DNA from: an uncultured Eubacteriales bacterium
GTDB taxonomy: Bacteria > Bacillota > Clostridia > Oscillospirales > Acutalibacteraceae
Assembly (NCBI GenBank): GCA_900317795.1
Contig: ONIF01000006.1
Coordinates: forward strand, 1 to 23,505
DNA: 23,505 bases
Direction of reading: 5' to 3'
In this document: piece after piece, positions 1-6,549 of the stretch
Numbering within the stretch: position 1 is the stretch's first letter
Layout of the letters: each line of letters starts with the position of its first letter
Made by a program: the position numbers and the translations under genes
The notes under the pieces: generated by a model
The model's database searches: none
Told to the model about the DNA's origin: nothing
The model's input: the letters and a program-made list of their open reading frames with translations, nothing else

Positions 1-413
1 TCTTTTTTAGTAGCTTCAAGCATAACGTGTACGCTGTATTCATCTCCTGTCAGACCGAGCAGTTCTACATTAAGATTTGGATCGGAACTTGTAAATGTAA
101 TGTCACTGCCGGAATATAATCCCATTGAGTTCATATTTCCTCCAAAAAATTCTTCAAACACCAACTGCACACCGCCATTTGCATTGATAGCCGTTGTACC
201 GACTATAAGAGCTGTTGCAAGGGTAGCGGCTATGACTGTGAGTTTAAAAGCCTTTCCGAAAGGCTTTTTCTTTTTGTGCAGAGCGAGCTGTGACAGGACA
301 TTGTTTTTTATCGTATGGCTTGAAATACCTGTATGTTCGCATACGGTGCTTTCGGGAATGTCCAGCAGGTCATCGTTCCATTCATTGAAAAGATTTTTGA
401 AAGTCGTTTTCAT
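1..413 (-). CDS. Anti-sigma-factor-like membrane protein, 3' end outside window
   Basis: The reading frame starts at an ATG (411-413, minus) and runs off the left edge, so only about 137 N-terminal residues are visible. It begins MKTTFKNLFNEWNDDLLDIP, has a basic patch (HKKKKPFGK), then one hydrophobic segment (roughly residues 54-74), and continues with a presumably extracytoplasmic part. Its ATG overlaps the TGA of the sigma-factor gene (410-412), so the two are translationally coupled. A short cytoplasmic part, one membrane span and a partner sigma gene directly upstream is the usual layout of membrane anti-sigma factors or DUF4179-type proteins in clostridia. The role is inferred from position and topology; no zinc-type anti-sigma motif (HxxxCxxC) is present in the visible part. 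Confidence 0.6.
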   Translation of the reverse strand, partial: MKTTFKNLFNEWNDDLLDIPESTVCEHTGISSHTIKNNVLSQLALHKKKKPFGKAFKLTVIAATLATALIVGTTAINANGGVQLVFEEFFGGNMNSMGLYSGSDITFTSSDPNLNVELLGLTGDEYSVHVMLEATKK

Positions 414-955
414 AAATCATATCCCCTTTCAATAAGTTTCGTTTTGATTTTATCTCTTGCACGCCTCAATTTAGATTTGACGGTATTGATATTAAGATTC
501 ATGACTTCGGCAATTTTTGCAGTATTCTGTGAATAGTAGTAATATCTGACAATAATTTCCCTCTCGGGCATTTGGATTTCGGAGATAATTTCACGAAGTT
601 CAGCGGCAAGCTGTTTATTTTCGACTTCGGCAGATATGGAAAAATCATCTTCGGGATCATAGTCATCAATATTCAAGAGTTGGTGAGCGGACATGGAAGA
701 GATTTTGTTCAAAGCCCTCGTTTTAGCGATACGGCAGATATATCCTTTCAGCTTGTCCTCAATGATATTGTCTGCATTTTTCCAGAGGGTAACAAAAACA
801 TCCGTAACAGTTTCTTCGATATCCTCTTTGGAGAGTGAGCCTTTTGAAACATTGAAGATGACAGCCGAAACGAAAGGAGTATATTTTTCTATAATTTGTT
901 CAAGAGCCTTTTGGTCTTTGTTTTGAAGTCTTGGAATAAGCTTATTGTCGTTCAA
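410..955 (-). CDS. ECF-type RNA polymerase sigma factor
   Basis: A sigma-70 family protein of about 181 residues. The N-terminal half resembles region 2 (helical, with DIEETVTDVFVTLWKNAD typical of region 2.2). The C-terminal half resembles region 4, with MPEREIIVRYYYYSQNTAKI followed by an HTH, MNLNINTVKSKLRRARDKIK. It would direct RNA polymerase to a small regulon, probably including itself, and be held by the coupled downstream anti-sigma-like protein. Start choice: a GTG at 964 lies only one base after AGGAG, too close for initiation, whereas the TTG at 955 is ten bases after it; TTG is preferred, but GTG 964 would add just three residues. The signal it answers to cannot be told from sequence. 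Confidence 0.85.
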   Translation of the reverse strand: MNDNKLIPRLQNKDQKALEQIIEKYTPFVSAVIFNVSKGSLSKEDIEETVTDVFVTLWKNADNIIEDKLKGYICRIAKTRALNKISSMSAHQLLNIDDYDPEDDFSISAEVENKQLAAELREIISEIQMPEREIIVRYYYYSQNTAKIAEVMNLNINTVKSKLRRARDKIKTKLIERGYDL

Positions 956-1033
956 GACTCTCACACTCCTTTTATTGTATTGAAGTACTTCTGTATATAA
1001 TAACAGGCGGAGTAAGGATTTGGGTGCAGAAAA

Positions 1034-1049
1034 TGTTTCACGTGAAACA
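1034..1049. promoter_or_regulatory. parS centromere site (copy 1)
   Basis: TGTTTCACGTGAAACA is an exact match to the ParB/Spo0J consensus TGTTNCACGTGNAACA. The palindrome extends with flanking A and T runs to 24 bp (1030-1053). ParB loads here and recruits SMC to organise and segregate the origin. It lies about 16.5 kb from oriC, in a gene-free stretch. Confidence 0.95.
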
Positions 1050-1068
1050 TTTTTTTAATGATAAATAA

Positions 1069-1123
1069 GGAATGAGGAATATTTTTCTATTCCTCACTCC
1101 TCATTCCACATTCTTCATTTTAC
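1069..1123. repeat. Heptamer array with inverted left arm
   Basis: Five degenerate 7-bp units occupy 1089-1123 (for example ATTCCTC at 1089 and ATTCCAC at 1103). A short opposite-strand copy at 1069-1080 (GGAATGAGGAAT) can pair with the first units to form a 12-bp stem with one mismatch and an 8-base loop. Confidence 0.7.
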
Positions 1124-1124
1124 G

Positions 1125-1253
1125 GAAACGAAAAGGACAGTTTTCCTTACATAGAAAACTGTCCACTTTCAAAATAACCATAGCGGGTTGTGGTTAGCTA
1201 TTTAATAAGCCGAAACATTCGGCACAATTTGCAATAGAAATCATTCCATTAAG
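1125..1253 (-). ncRNA. Candidate small RNA or structured leader
   Basis: On the minus strand two overlapping TATAAT hexamers (1255-1260 and 1260-1265) precede three hairpins in series: GCCGAA/TTCGGC (1209-1223, loop ACA), TAACCA/TGGTTA (1175-1196) and an 11-bp stem (1135-1145 with 1154-1164) followed by a T-rich tail. That order of promoter, structure and terminator-like end suggests a transcript of about 125 nt. No -35 box is clear and I do not recognise a known RNA family, so a cis-acting leader is equally possible. Confidence 0.3.
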
Positions 1254-1364
1254 TATTATATTATAGAGAAACACAAAAAAGTTGCTTTAAAAGAAATAAA
1301 GGTATTTTTTTAATAATACCTAAAGTATATAATTCACTTTTGAGGGATATACATAAGGTAATTG

Positions 1365-1416
1365 AAAAAGCAGCAGTTCCCGATTGCGTAACACAATCGG
1401 GAACTGCTGCTTTTTT
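1365..1416. terminator. Bidirectional intrinsic terminator
   Basis: A perfect 22-bp stem (1365-1386 with 1394-1415, loop CGTAACA) is flanked by an A run on one side and a T run on the other, so it can end transcription both ways. It lies just downstream of the XRE gene on the minus strand. Confidence 0.9.
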
Positions 1417-1448
1417 AGGAGGAATGTATATGAAGTAAACTTATAATC

Positions 1449-1664
1449 TTATGTGTCATCTCCGAAGTAAAACAACTCCTCAAACTTTTTGTCGAGGGCG
1501 ATACAGAGGAGAAGTGCGAGTTTGGCACTGGGACAGAACTGGTTATTTTCGATAGAACTGATAGTTTGCCTTGAAACGCCGACCATTTCGGCAAGCTCCC
1601 CTTGAGAGATTCTTTTTTCCGCACGGGCAATTCTTAATTTATTCTGAAAAACTATACCATTCAT
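1449..1664 (-). CDS. XRE-family transcriptional regulator (Cro/C1-type HTH)
   Basis: A 71-residue protein that is almost entirely one Cro/C1-type HTH: LRIARAEKRISQGELAEMVG, then VSRQTISSIENNQFCPS as recognition helix, then LALLLCIALDKKFEELF. Such single-domain regulators bind short inverted repeats as dimers. Its ATG (1664) overlaps the stop of the upstream membrane-protein gene (TGATG), so the two form a coupled pair; a GTG at 1667 would add one residue. The operon promoter is overlapped by a palindrome (2054-2071), which suggests autorepression by this protein. The pairing of a small XRE regulator with a small membrane protein is common in clostridia; its physiological role is not known to me. 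Confidence 0.9.
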   Translation of the reverse strand: MNGIVFQNKLRIARAEKRISQGELAEMVGVSRQTISSIENNQFCPSAKLALLLCIALDKKFEELFYFGDDT

Positions 1665-1981
1665 CACGCACTCACCATAAAGAATAATACAGCTGTAAGA
1701 GCTGCGGCAACACCTGTCAAAACTCCTGCAATAAGATATGCGGTTTTTCTTATATTTTTATATTGATAGAGGAAAGTGGTGCAAAGGTAAGCGGTAATAA
1801 TTGCAGCAAACTCATAGAACATCTGATGATGGCAGAGCCTATATACACTGAACACAAGGCACAACACACCGACGACAACCGCTCCGACACCGAAAGAGGT
1901 ATTATATATTTTCTGTTCTCTTTCATCAAGAGAGTTGCGATTTTGTTTTTTATTTTTGTCGAGGATTTCCTTTTTATCCAT
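1664..1981 (-). CDS. Small membrane protein of the XRE-partner (DUF6442-like) type
   Basis: A 105-residue protein starting MDKKEILDKNKKQNRNS. It has a charged cytoplasmic N-terminus (about 1-28) and three hydrophobic segments (about 29-47, 53-71 and 78-104). The start at 1981 is preferred because GGAGAGG lies at proper distance; an upstream in-frame ATG at 2059 falls inside the promoter -35 region and is unlikely. The N-terminal pattern (KEEIL-type followed by DEREQ) and the downstream XRE gene match a clostridial membrane family I know as DUF6442; that assignment is from memory. It may sense the membrane or sequester the regulator, but nothing in the sequence shows it. Confidence 0.75.
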   Translation of the reverse strand: MDKKEILDKNKKQNRNSLDEREQKIYNTSFGVGAVVVGVLCLVFSVYRLCHHQMFYEFAAIITAYLCTTFLYQYKNIRKTAYLIAGVLTGVAAALTAVLFFMVSA

Positions 1982-2030
1982 AAAAGCCTCTCCGTTCAGA
2001 CATTCTGTTCTCAAAATTTTCCGTGGTTTT

Positions 2031-2059
2031 ATATTAACATAGAAAAGGGAATTTGTCAA
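2031..2059 (-). promoter_or_regulatory. Sigma-A promoter of the membrane protein/XRE operon
   Basis: On the minus strand: TTGACA (2054-2059), a 17-bp spacer, and TAATAT (2031-2036). This is near consensus, so the operon should be strong unless repressed. Confidence 0.85.
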
Positions 2060-2071
2060 GTATTCTTGACA
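2054..2071. promoter_or_regulatory. Probable operator of the XRE regulator
   Basis: An inverted repeat, TGTCAAG-TATT-CTTGACA, covers the -35 box of the operon promoter. A further TTGTCAA half-site lies at 2087-2093. Binding by the HTH protein would block RNA polymerase; this is inferred from position and symmetry. Confidence 0.6.
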
Positions 2072-2161
2072 GAATTTCTTTCAAACTTGTCAAAAAAAAT
2101 CAAATTGTGCAATTATTGACCAAAAGTGCGGGAAGCTGTTGAAAAAACGAAATATTTATTA

Positions 2162-2190
2162 TTGCACAGTTGTCAACAGTGTGATAAAAT
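2162..2190 (+). promoter_or_regulatory. Promoter of the murE operon
   Basis: TTGCAC (2162-2167), 17-bp spacer, TAAAAT (2185-2190). It lies about 36 bases before the leader ORF and 88 before murE. No other plus-strand promoter of this quality is seen before mtnN, so the six genes are probably one transcript. Confidence 0.6.
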
Positions 2191-2225
2191 ATGCTTAAAG
2201 TGCATTTAATGTAATGACGGAGAGT

Positions 2226-2282
2226 ATGAAAAACTTTCCTGTTACAGAGAGTGGTTATATAAATTGGGGGCTTAATATATGA
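2226..2282 (+). CDS. Possible 18-residue leader peptide ahead of murE
   Basis: A short frame, MKNFPVTESGYINWGLNI, begins at an ATG preceded by GGAG and ends with a TGA (2280-2282) that overlaps the murE ATG as ATGA. The murE ribosome site (GGGGG, 2266-2270) lies inside this frame, so its translation could control or couple murE translation. There is no run of one amino acid as in classical attenuation peptides. It may be a chance frame; conservation in relatives would decide. Confidence 0.3.
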   Translation: MKNFPVTESGYINWGLNI

Positions 2283-3745
2283 AATTGGAGAAACTGCTTG
2301 AGAGTGCGGAGTACGAGCTTTTACAAGGAAGTCTTGACATTGAAATATCAGATGTGATATACGATTCAAGGAAGATCGTAAAGGGTTGTGTATTCGTGTG
2401 CATGATAGGAGCAAACTTTGACGGACACAGCTTTATAGAAAAAGCAGTTGAACAGGGAGCGGCGGCGGTAGTTGTCAGCAGAGATGTAAATATAGAGGGC
2501 GTTACGGTTGTAAAGACAGAGGACACAAGAAAAGCATTGGCATTGATGAGTGCAGAGTATTTCGGCAGACCTGCGGAAAAGCTTAAAACAATAGGCATAA
2601 CGGGCACAAAAGGAAAGACTACCAGTGCATTTATGATAAAGGCTGTACTTGAAAAGGCAGATATAAAGACAGGCATAATAGGCACGATAGGAATAATCAT
2701 AGGTAACGAGATAACCAAAACGTCAAATACAACTCCCGAATCCTATGAACTGCATAGAGCCATGAGAAATATGGTAGATAAAGGGTGCAAGTGTGCGGTG
2801 ATGGAGGTATCATCACAGGCACTAAAGTTATACAGAGCTTATGGAATCAATTTTGATTATGGAATGTTCACGAATTTGTCGCATGACCATATAGGCGGAG
2901 TGGAACACGCATCTATGGAGGAGTATATAGAGTGTAAGTCAAGGCTGTTCAGTCAATGTAAAGTCGGGATTGTCAATGCAGATGATAAAGTTACTCCGAT
3001 TATTATTGAGAATAACACTTGCGAAAAAATAGAAACATTCGGATTTGGCGAGAATGCGGAATTAAGGGCAAAAAATGAGCATCTCATATCTGATTTTGGG
3101 TATATAGGCGTACATTTTGAATCTGAGGGGGTATTGAATATGTCGGTAGATGTAGATATCCCCGGAAAGTTCAATGTATATAATGCCCTTTGTGCAATGG
3201 CTGTATGCAGGCATTTCGGAGTAAGTAAAGAAAATATATATGACGGTTTGAACGAAGTGAAAGTAAAGGGCAGAGTTGAAACGGTGAAAGTAAATGGGAA
3301 TTATACTTTGCTGATAGACTATGCACATAATGCGGTAAGTATGGAAAATGTGCTTGAAACGTTAAAGGAATATAAGCCGAACAGACTGATAACATTGTTT
3401 GGAGCGGGCGGAGGACGTTCAAAAGACAGGCGTTATGAAATGGGAGAAATATCGGGTAAACTTTCGGATTTGTCGGTAGTGACTGAGGACAATTCGAGAT
3501 ATGAAGATGTAATGGATATAATAGGGGATATAGAAAAGGGGCTTGCCAAGACTGACGGAAAGTATATTGTAATTCCCGACAGGACAGAAGCAATAAGATA
3601 CTGCATAGAGAATGCGAAAGACGGAGATATAATAGTACTTGCAGGCAAGGGACACGAAGATTATCAGGATAAAATGGGAGTAAAGACACACTATGACGAA
3701 AGGGAAGTTATCAAAGAGATAATAGGAGGTGCAGTGAATGATTGA
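2279..3745 (+). CDS. murE: UDP-N-acetylmuramyl-tripeptide synthetase MurE
   Basis: Cytoplasmic Mur ligase of 488 residues that adds the third amino acid, probably meso-diaminopimelate, to UDP-MurNAc-L-Ala-D-Glu in an ATP-dependent step of peptidoglycan synthesis. Visible features: N-terminal UDP-binding domain (about 1-95), ATP loop GITGTKGKTT (106-115), TTPES (151-155), the lysine expected to be carbamylated in YIECKSRLF (K220), and the C-terminal domain with DYAHNA (347-352) and GAGGGRSKDRR (375-385). The third-residue selectivity loop reads DNSR (404-407) rather than the classical DNPR of DAP-adding enzymes. Length is normal. GGGGG lies eight bases before the ATG. It is the first full-size gene of the operon and overlaps murF by eight bases. 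Confidence 0.95.
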   Translation: MKLEKLLESAEYELLQGSLDIEISDVIYDSRKIVKGCVFVCMIGANFDGHSFIEKAVEQGAAAVVVSRDVNIEGVTVVKTEDTRKALALMSAEYFGRPAEKLKTIGITGTKGKTTSAFMIKAVLEKADIKTGIIGTIGIIIGNEITKTSNTTPESYELHRAMRNMVDKGCKCAVMEVSSQALKLYRAYGINFDYGMFTNLSHDHIGGVEHASMEEYIECKSRLFSQCKVGIVNADDKVTPIIIENNTCEKIETFGFGENAELRAKNEHLISDFGYIGVHFESEGVLNMSVDVDIPGKFNVYNALCAMAVCRHFGVSKENIYDGLNEVKVKGRVETVKVNGNYTLLIDYAHNAVSMENVLETLKEYKPNRLITLFGAGGGRSKDRRYEMGEISGKLSDLSVVTEDNSRYEDVMDIIGDIEKGLAKTDGKYIVIPDRTEAIRYCIENAKDGDIIVLAGKGHEDYQDKMGVKTHYDEREVIKEIIGGAVND

Positions 3746-5102
3746 GATGACGGCAGGGGAAATTGCAAAAGCAGTTGACGGAGTTTTGATTGGAAACGGT
3801 GACACGGTAATAACGGATGTGCAGTATGACAGCCGAGCCGTAAAAGAGGGAACGTTGTTTGCAGCGATAAAAGGCGAAAAGGTTGACGGTCATAAATTTA
3901 TAAAAGAATGTTTTGCCAAAGGGGCGGCAGCGGTTTTCACCGAGAATGAAGTTCCGGAAAATTCAACGGGCTGTTATATAGAAGTAGAAAACAGTCGTTT
4001 AGCCTTGCAGAAGCTTGCGGGATATCATAGGAGTAAGCGGAATGTAAGATTGATAGGAATAACGGGCAGTGTCGGAAAGACGAGTACCAAAGAGATGATT
4101 GCGGCAGGGCTTTCAAAAGGTTTCGACGTAATGAAAACACAGGGAAACAAAAACAGTCAGATAGGCTTGCCCATGACAATGTTTGAAATAGAGGAACATA
4201 ATGAAATTGCGGTAATAGAGATGGGCATGAGCGAGTTTGGGGAGATGGACAGGCTTGCCGACATAGCAAGACCGAATATAGCGGTAATGACAAATATAGG
4301 AGTTGCCCATATAGAAAACCTGGGTACGAAAGAAAATATTTTAAAAGAGAAGTTCAGGATAACGAAATACTTTGATAAAGACGGAGTATTGTTTTTAAAC
4401 GGAGATGACGTACTTTTAAAAAGCCTGCATGGAAAACAGGAATTTAAGACCGTGACATTCGGTCTTGATAAAGAGAATGATTTTTACGCAGAGGAGATAA
4501 CTCCTAAGGGATTTCATACCAAGTTTGTATGTTGCTTTGGCGGAGAGAGAGTTGAATTGAATATTCCTGCATTGGGAGAGCATAGTGTAAAGAATGCACT
4601 TGCGGCATTTGCAGTAGGAAAACATCTTGGACTTGATGAAAAGACGATACAGTTGGGATTGATGACGTATCAAAATGCCCCTATGCGACAGCAGATACAT
4701 GAAATGAAAGATTTCATATTGATAGACGACAGTTATAATTCAAGTCCCGACGCTGCAAAAGTATCTTTGAACGTTCTGAAAAGCGTCGCAAAGGGAAAGA
4801 CAATAGCAGTATTGGCGGATATGCTTGAATTGGGGGAGAAGTCCGAAAGCGAGCATTACGGAGTTGGAAAGCACCTTGCGGAACTTGGAATAGATACGCT
4901 TGTTGCGGTAGGAAAGCTTTCGGGAAATACAGCAAGGGGAGCAGAAGAAAACGGCTGTAAAGAAGTTGTGATGTTTGAGAATAACGGACAGGCGTATGAA
5001 TATTTGAAGAAGATAATAGAAAAGGAATGTGCAGTGCTTGTAAAGGGTTCAAGGGGAATGCACACAGATGAAATAGTAAAAAAAGTCCTTTCGGACTTTT
5101 AA
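3738..5102 (+). CDS. murF: UDP-N-acetylmuramoyl-tripeptide--D-alanyl-D-alanine ligase MurF
   Basis: A 454-residue Mur ligase that adds D-Ala-D-Ala to the UDP-MurNAc-tripeptide, the last cytoplasmic step of precursor synthesis. It shows the N-terminal substrate domain with QYDSRAV (29-35), the ATP loop GITGSVGKTS (107-116), the MurF stretch TQGNKNSQIGLP (134-145), EMGM, NIGVAHIENLG, and the C-terminal domain with DDSYNSSPDA and KGSRGMHTDEIV. All hallmarks and the normal length are present. Its ATG lies inside the end of murE, so the pair is translationally coupled and made in step. It precedes the small membrane protein by 28 bases. Confidence 0.96.
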   Translation: MIEMTAGEIAKAVDGVLIGNGDTVITDVQYDSRAVKEGTLFAAIKGEKVDGHKFIKECFAKGAAAVFTENEVPENSTGCYIEVENSRLALQKLAGYHRSKRNVRLIGITGSVGKTSTKEMIAAGLSKGFDVMKTQGNKNSQIGLPMTMFEIEEHNEIAVIEMGMSEFGEMDRLADIARPNIAVMTNIGVAHIENLGTKENILKEKFRITKYFDKDGVLFLNGDDVLLKSLHGKQEFKTVTFGLDKENDFYAEEITPKGFHTKFVCCFGGERVELNIPALGEHSVKNALAAFAVGKHLGLDEKTIQLGLMTYQNAPMRQQIHEMKDFILIDDSYNSSPDAAKVSLNVLKSVAKGKTIAVLADMLELGEKSESEHYGVGKHLAELGIDTLVAVGKLSGNTARGAEENGCKEVVMFENNGQAYEYLKKIIEKECAVLVKGSRGMHTDEIVKKVLSDF

Positions 5103-5130
5103 AATATTAAATTTAAAGGAGATATTAAAA

Positions 5131-5667
5131 ATGGACGAAAACAAGAGTAAATTTGAGATGCCGGATATTGACGAGCTTGCCGAGAAGCTTGACGAGCCTG
5201 TTGAGGAAAAGTATGAGCTGCCTGAGGAGCTGAAAGAAGAAAAGCCGGAGATAGATTCAAAGATAAATCCGTCACGTGCGGTAGGACCCAACGGTGAAAG
5301 CTCAACAAAGCAGAACGGGGATTTCATGCCTAATCTTCCGAATTACAGCGGAGATGAGCCGGGCAGACCTGTGGCAATGCGTGGAATGATATTGAGTATA
5401 TGCAGTGTTGCCCTTGCATTGATATGTAACTTTTTTGCAGGAATACCCGCAGCGGCAAACATTATCAATATTGTTGCACTGGTATGCGGAGTATGCGGAA
5501 TCGTATTCGGGGCGATGGGCGGAAATCAGAATATTTCGTATAATATGCCAAGAGGTGCAATGTCATGGACAGGCATCATTCTCGGTATCATAGGAATATT
5601 GATAAGCGGAGTGTCATTTGCCTGCATAGCCGCTTGCTCGGGAATCAGGCAGGTCTTGGGAATGTAA
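5131..5667 (+). CDS. Membrane protein with acidic N-terminus (DUF4190-like)
   Basis: A 178-residue protein. The first 80 residues are hydrophilic and strongly acidic (DELAEKLDEPVEEKYELPEE). Three hydrophobic segments follow, about 84-104, 108-129 and 145-170; the last two are separated by a polar loop (GGNQNISYNMPRGA). The Gly/Ala-rich membrane part resembles the broad DUF4190 class found beside envelope genes in Firmicutes; that is a loose resemblance. A good ribosome site (AAAGGAG) precedes the ATG. The stop codon shares one base with the lgt-like start (TAATG), which suggests coupling with a membrane or lipoprotein function. No catalytic motif is visible. Confidence 0.75.
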   Translation: MDENKSKFEMPDIDELAEKLDEPVEEKYELPEELKEEKPEIDSKINPSRAVGPNGESSTKQNGDFMPNLPNYSGDEPGRPVAMRGMILSICSVALALICNFFAGIPAAANIINIVALVCGVCGIVFGAMGGNQNISYNMPRGAMSWTGIILGIIGILISGVSFACIAACSGIRQVLGM

Positions 5668-6548
5668 TGCTGCCGTTTATAGAATTTTGGGGTATAAGAA
5701 TATCAATGTACGGTGTATGTGTATTTCTGGGAATAGTGTTCTCGGGGATACTCATTCACCTTAATACAAAAAAAAGGCGTGACTTCAATTATATTCAGAT
5801 AATGAACATTCCGTTGTTTTGTGCGGCAGGTGCATTTATAGGAGCAAAACTGCTGTATTTTATCACAAGGCTGAATATATTTTTGAGTGCAAAGGCATGG
5901 GAAAATTTTCTGTATTCCTTTACGGAAGCGTGCGGAGGAATGGTATTTTACGGAGGGCTTTTTGGGGGAGTGCTGACGGCATATATATACTGCCGTCTTG
6001 CAAAGATAGATTTTAATTTATATGCCGATATATATGCCCCCGTGATACCGCTTTTCCATGCATTCGGGAGAATAGGCTGTTTTATGGCAGGGTGCTGTTA
6101 CGGAGTGGAAAGCAGTTGGGGGGTAGTATATCATAATGAATATCTTGCACCGCCTGTGAATGATGTAACACGCTTGCCCATACAGTTGATAGAGGCTTGC
6201 CTAAATATAATCATCATGCTTATCCTGGTATTGCTTGATAAAAAGAGATTAAAAAAAGGCAGTCTGCTTGCCTTGTATTTTATCATATATGCAGTTGTAA
6301 GATTTGCAGACGAGTTTTTCAGAGGAGATGTGATAAGAGGATATTTTCTTTTTCTGTCAACATCTCAGTGGATAAGTATCATTGCGTTGGTGATAGGAAT
6401 ATATATGCTTTTAAAAAGATATGTATTGAATAAAGATAAGTATGAAAGACGGCTTCCGACGGGAGAAGTGCCTAACGGATATGTATATAACAGATATGCG
6501 GGAGCGGTTCTTCCCGATGAAATAAAAGAGGAAAGCAGGGGGGAATAA
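5667..6548 (+). CDS. lgt: Prolipoprotein diacylglyceryl transferase-like protein (divergent Lgt)
   Basis: A 293-residue polytopic membrane protein of the Lgt family, which moves diacylglycerol from phosphatidylglycerol to the lipobox cysteine of prolipoproteins. The frame is open further upstream (to 5565), but the ATG at 5667 gives a typical Lgt start, MLPFIEFWGIRISMYGV, and couples to the previous stop. Seen: Tyr15 in the first membrane segment, GMVFYGGLFGG (91-101), HAFGRIGCFMAGCCYG (131-146), and RFADEFFRGD with SQWISI near the C-terminus. In Escherichia coli Lgt the equivalent motifs are FHGG and GRIGNFINGE, so here the histidine is Tyr95 and the key asparagine is Cys138. A clostridial subfamily shares this pattern; whether it is a true Lgt is uncertain. 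The next gene encodes a lipoprotein. Confidence 0.8.
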   Translation: MLPFIEFWGIRISMYGVCVFLGIVFSGILIHLNTKKRRDFNYIQIMNIPLFCAAGAFIGAKLLYFITRLNIFLSAKAWENFLYSFTEACGGMVFYGGLFGGVLTAYIYCRLAKIDFNLYADIYAPVIPLFHAFGRIGCFMAGCCYGVESSWGVVYHNEYLAPPVNDVTRLPIQLIEACLNIIIMLILVLLDKKRLKKGSLLALYFIIYAVVRFADEFFRGDVIRGYFLFLSTSQWISIIALVIGIYMLLKRYVLNKDKYERRLPTGEVPNGYVYNRYAGAVLPDEIKEESRGE

Positions 6549-6549
6549 T

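Larger units (their letters stand above)
965..1448. other. 484-bp intergenic region with parS, repeat, RNA candidate and terminator
   Basis: No convincing gene lies here. It holds, left to right, the 5' region of the sigma gene, an exact parS palindrome, an inverted pair of heptamer repeats, three consecutive hairpins that could be a small minus-strand RNA with its own promoter, and a long perfect bidirectional terminator. Confidence 0.7.

Noticed and set aside
46..75. Reserved check of the left edge for a terminator or promoter
   Set aside because: This stretch is inside the coding frame of the anti-sigma-like gene and shows no hairpin with T tail.
246..275. Terminator-like hairpin (AAAAGCCTTT with AAAGGCTTTT, then T-rich) on the plus strand
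   Set aside because: It lies within the anti-sigma-like coding sequence, where it encodes the Lys-rich KKKKPFGKAFK segment; no plus-strand gene ends here.
1069..1123. CRISPR array
   Set aside because: Units are 7 bp and directly tandem, with no spacers; none of the repeats in the window has the repeat-spacer pattern and no cas gene is present.
1425..1438. Ribosome-site-like AGGAGG (1418-1423) followed by a four-codon frame after the terminator
   Set aside because: Too short to be meaningful and lies behind a strong terminator; probably a remnant or chance.
1449..1981. Toxin-antitoxin pair
   Set aside because: The partner of the XRE protein is a three-span membrane protein without a known toxin motif; the order and sizes fit the regulator/membrane-protein class better.
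5272..5280. TCACGTGC as a possible parS
   Set aside because: Only the inner hexamer matches; outer bases do not fit TGTTNCACGTGNAACA and it lies in coding sequence.
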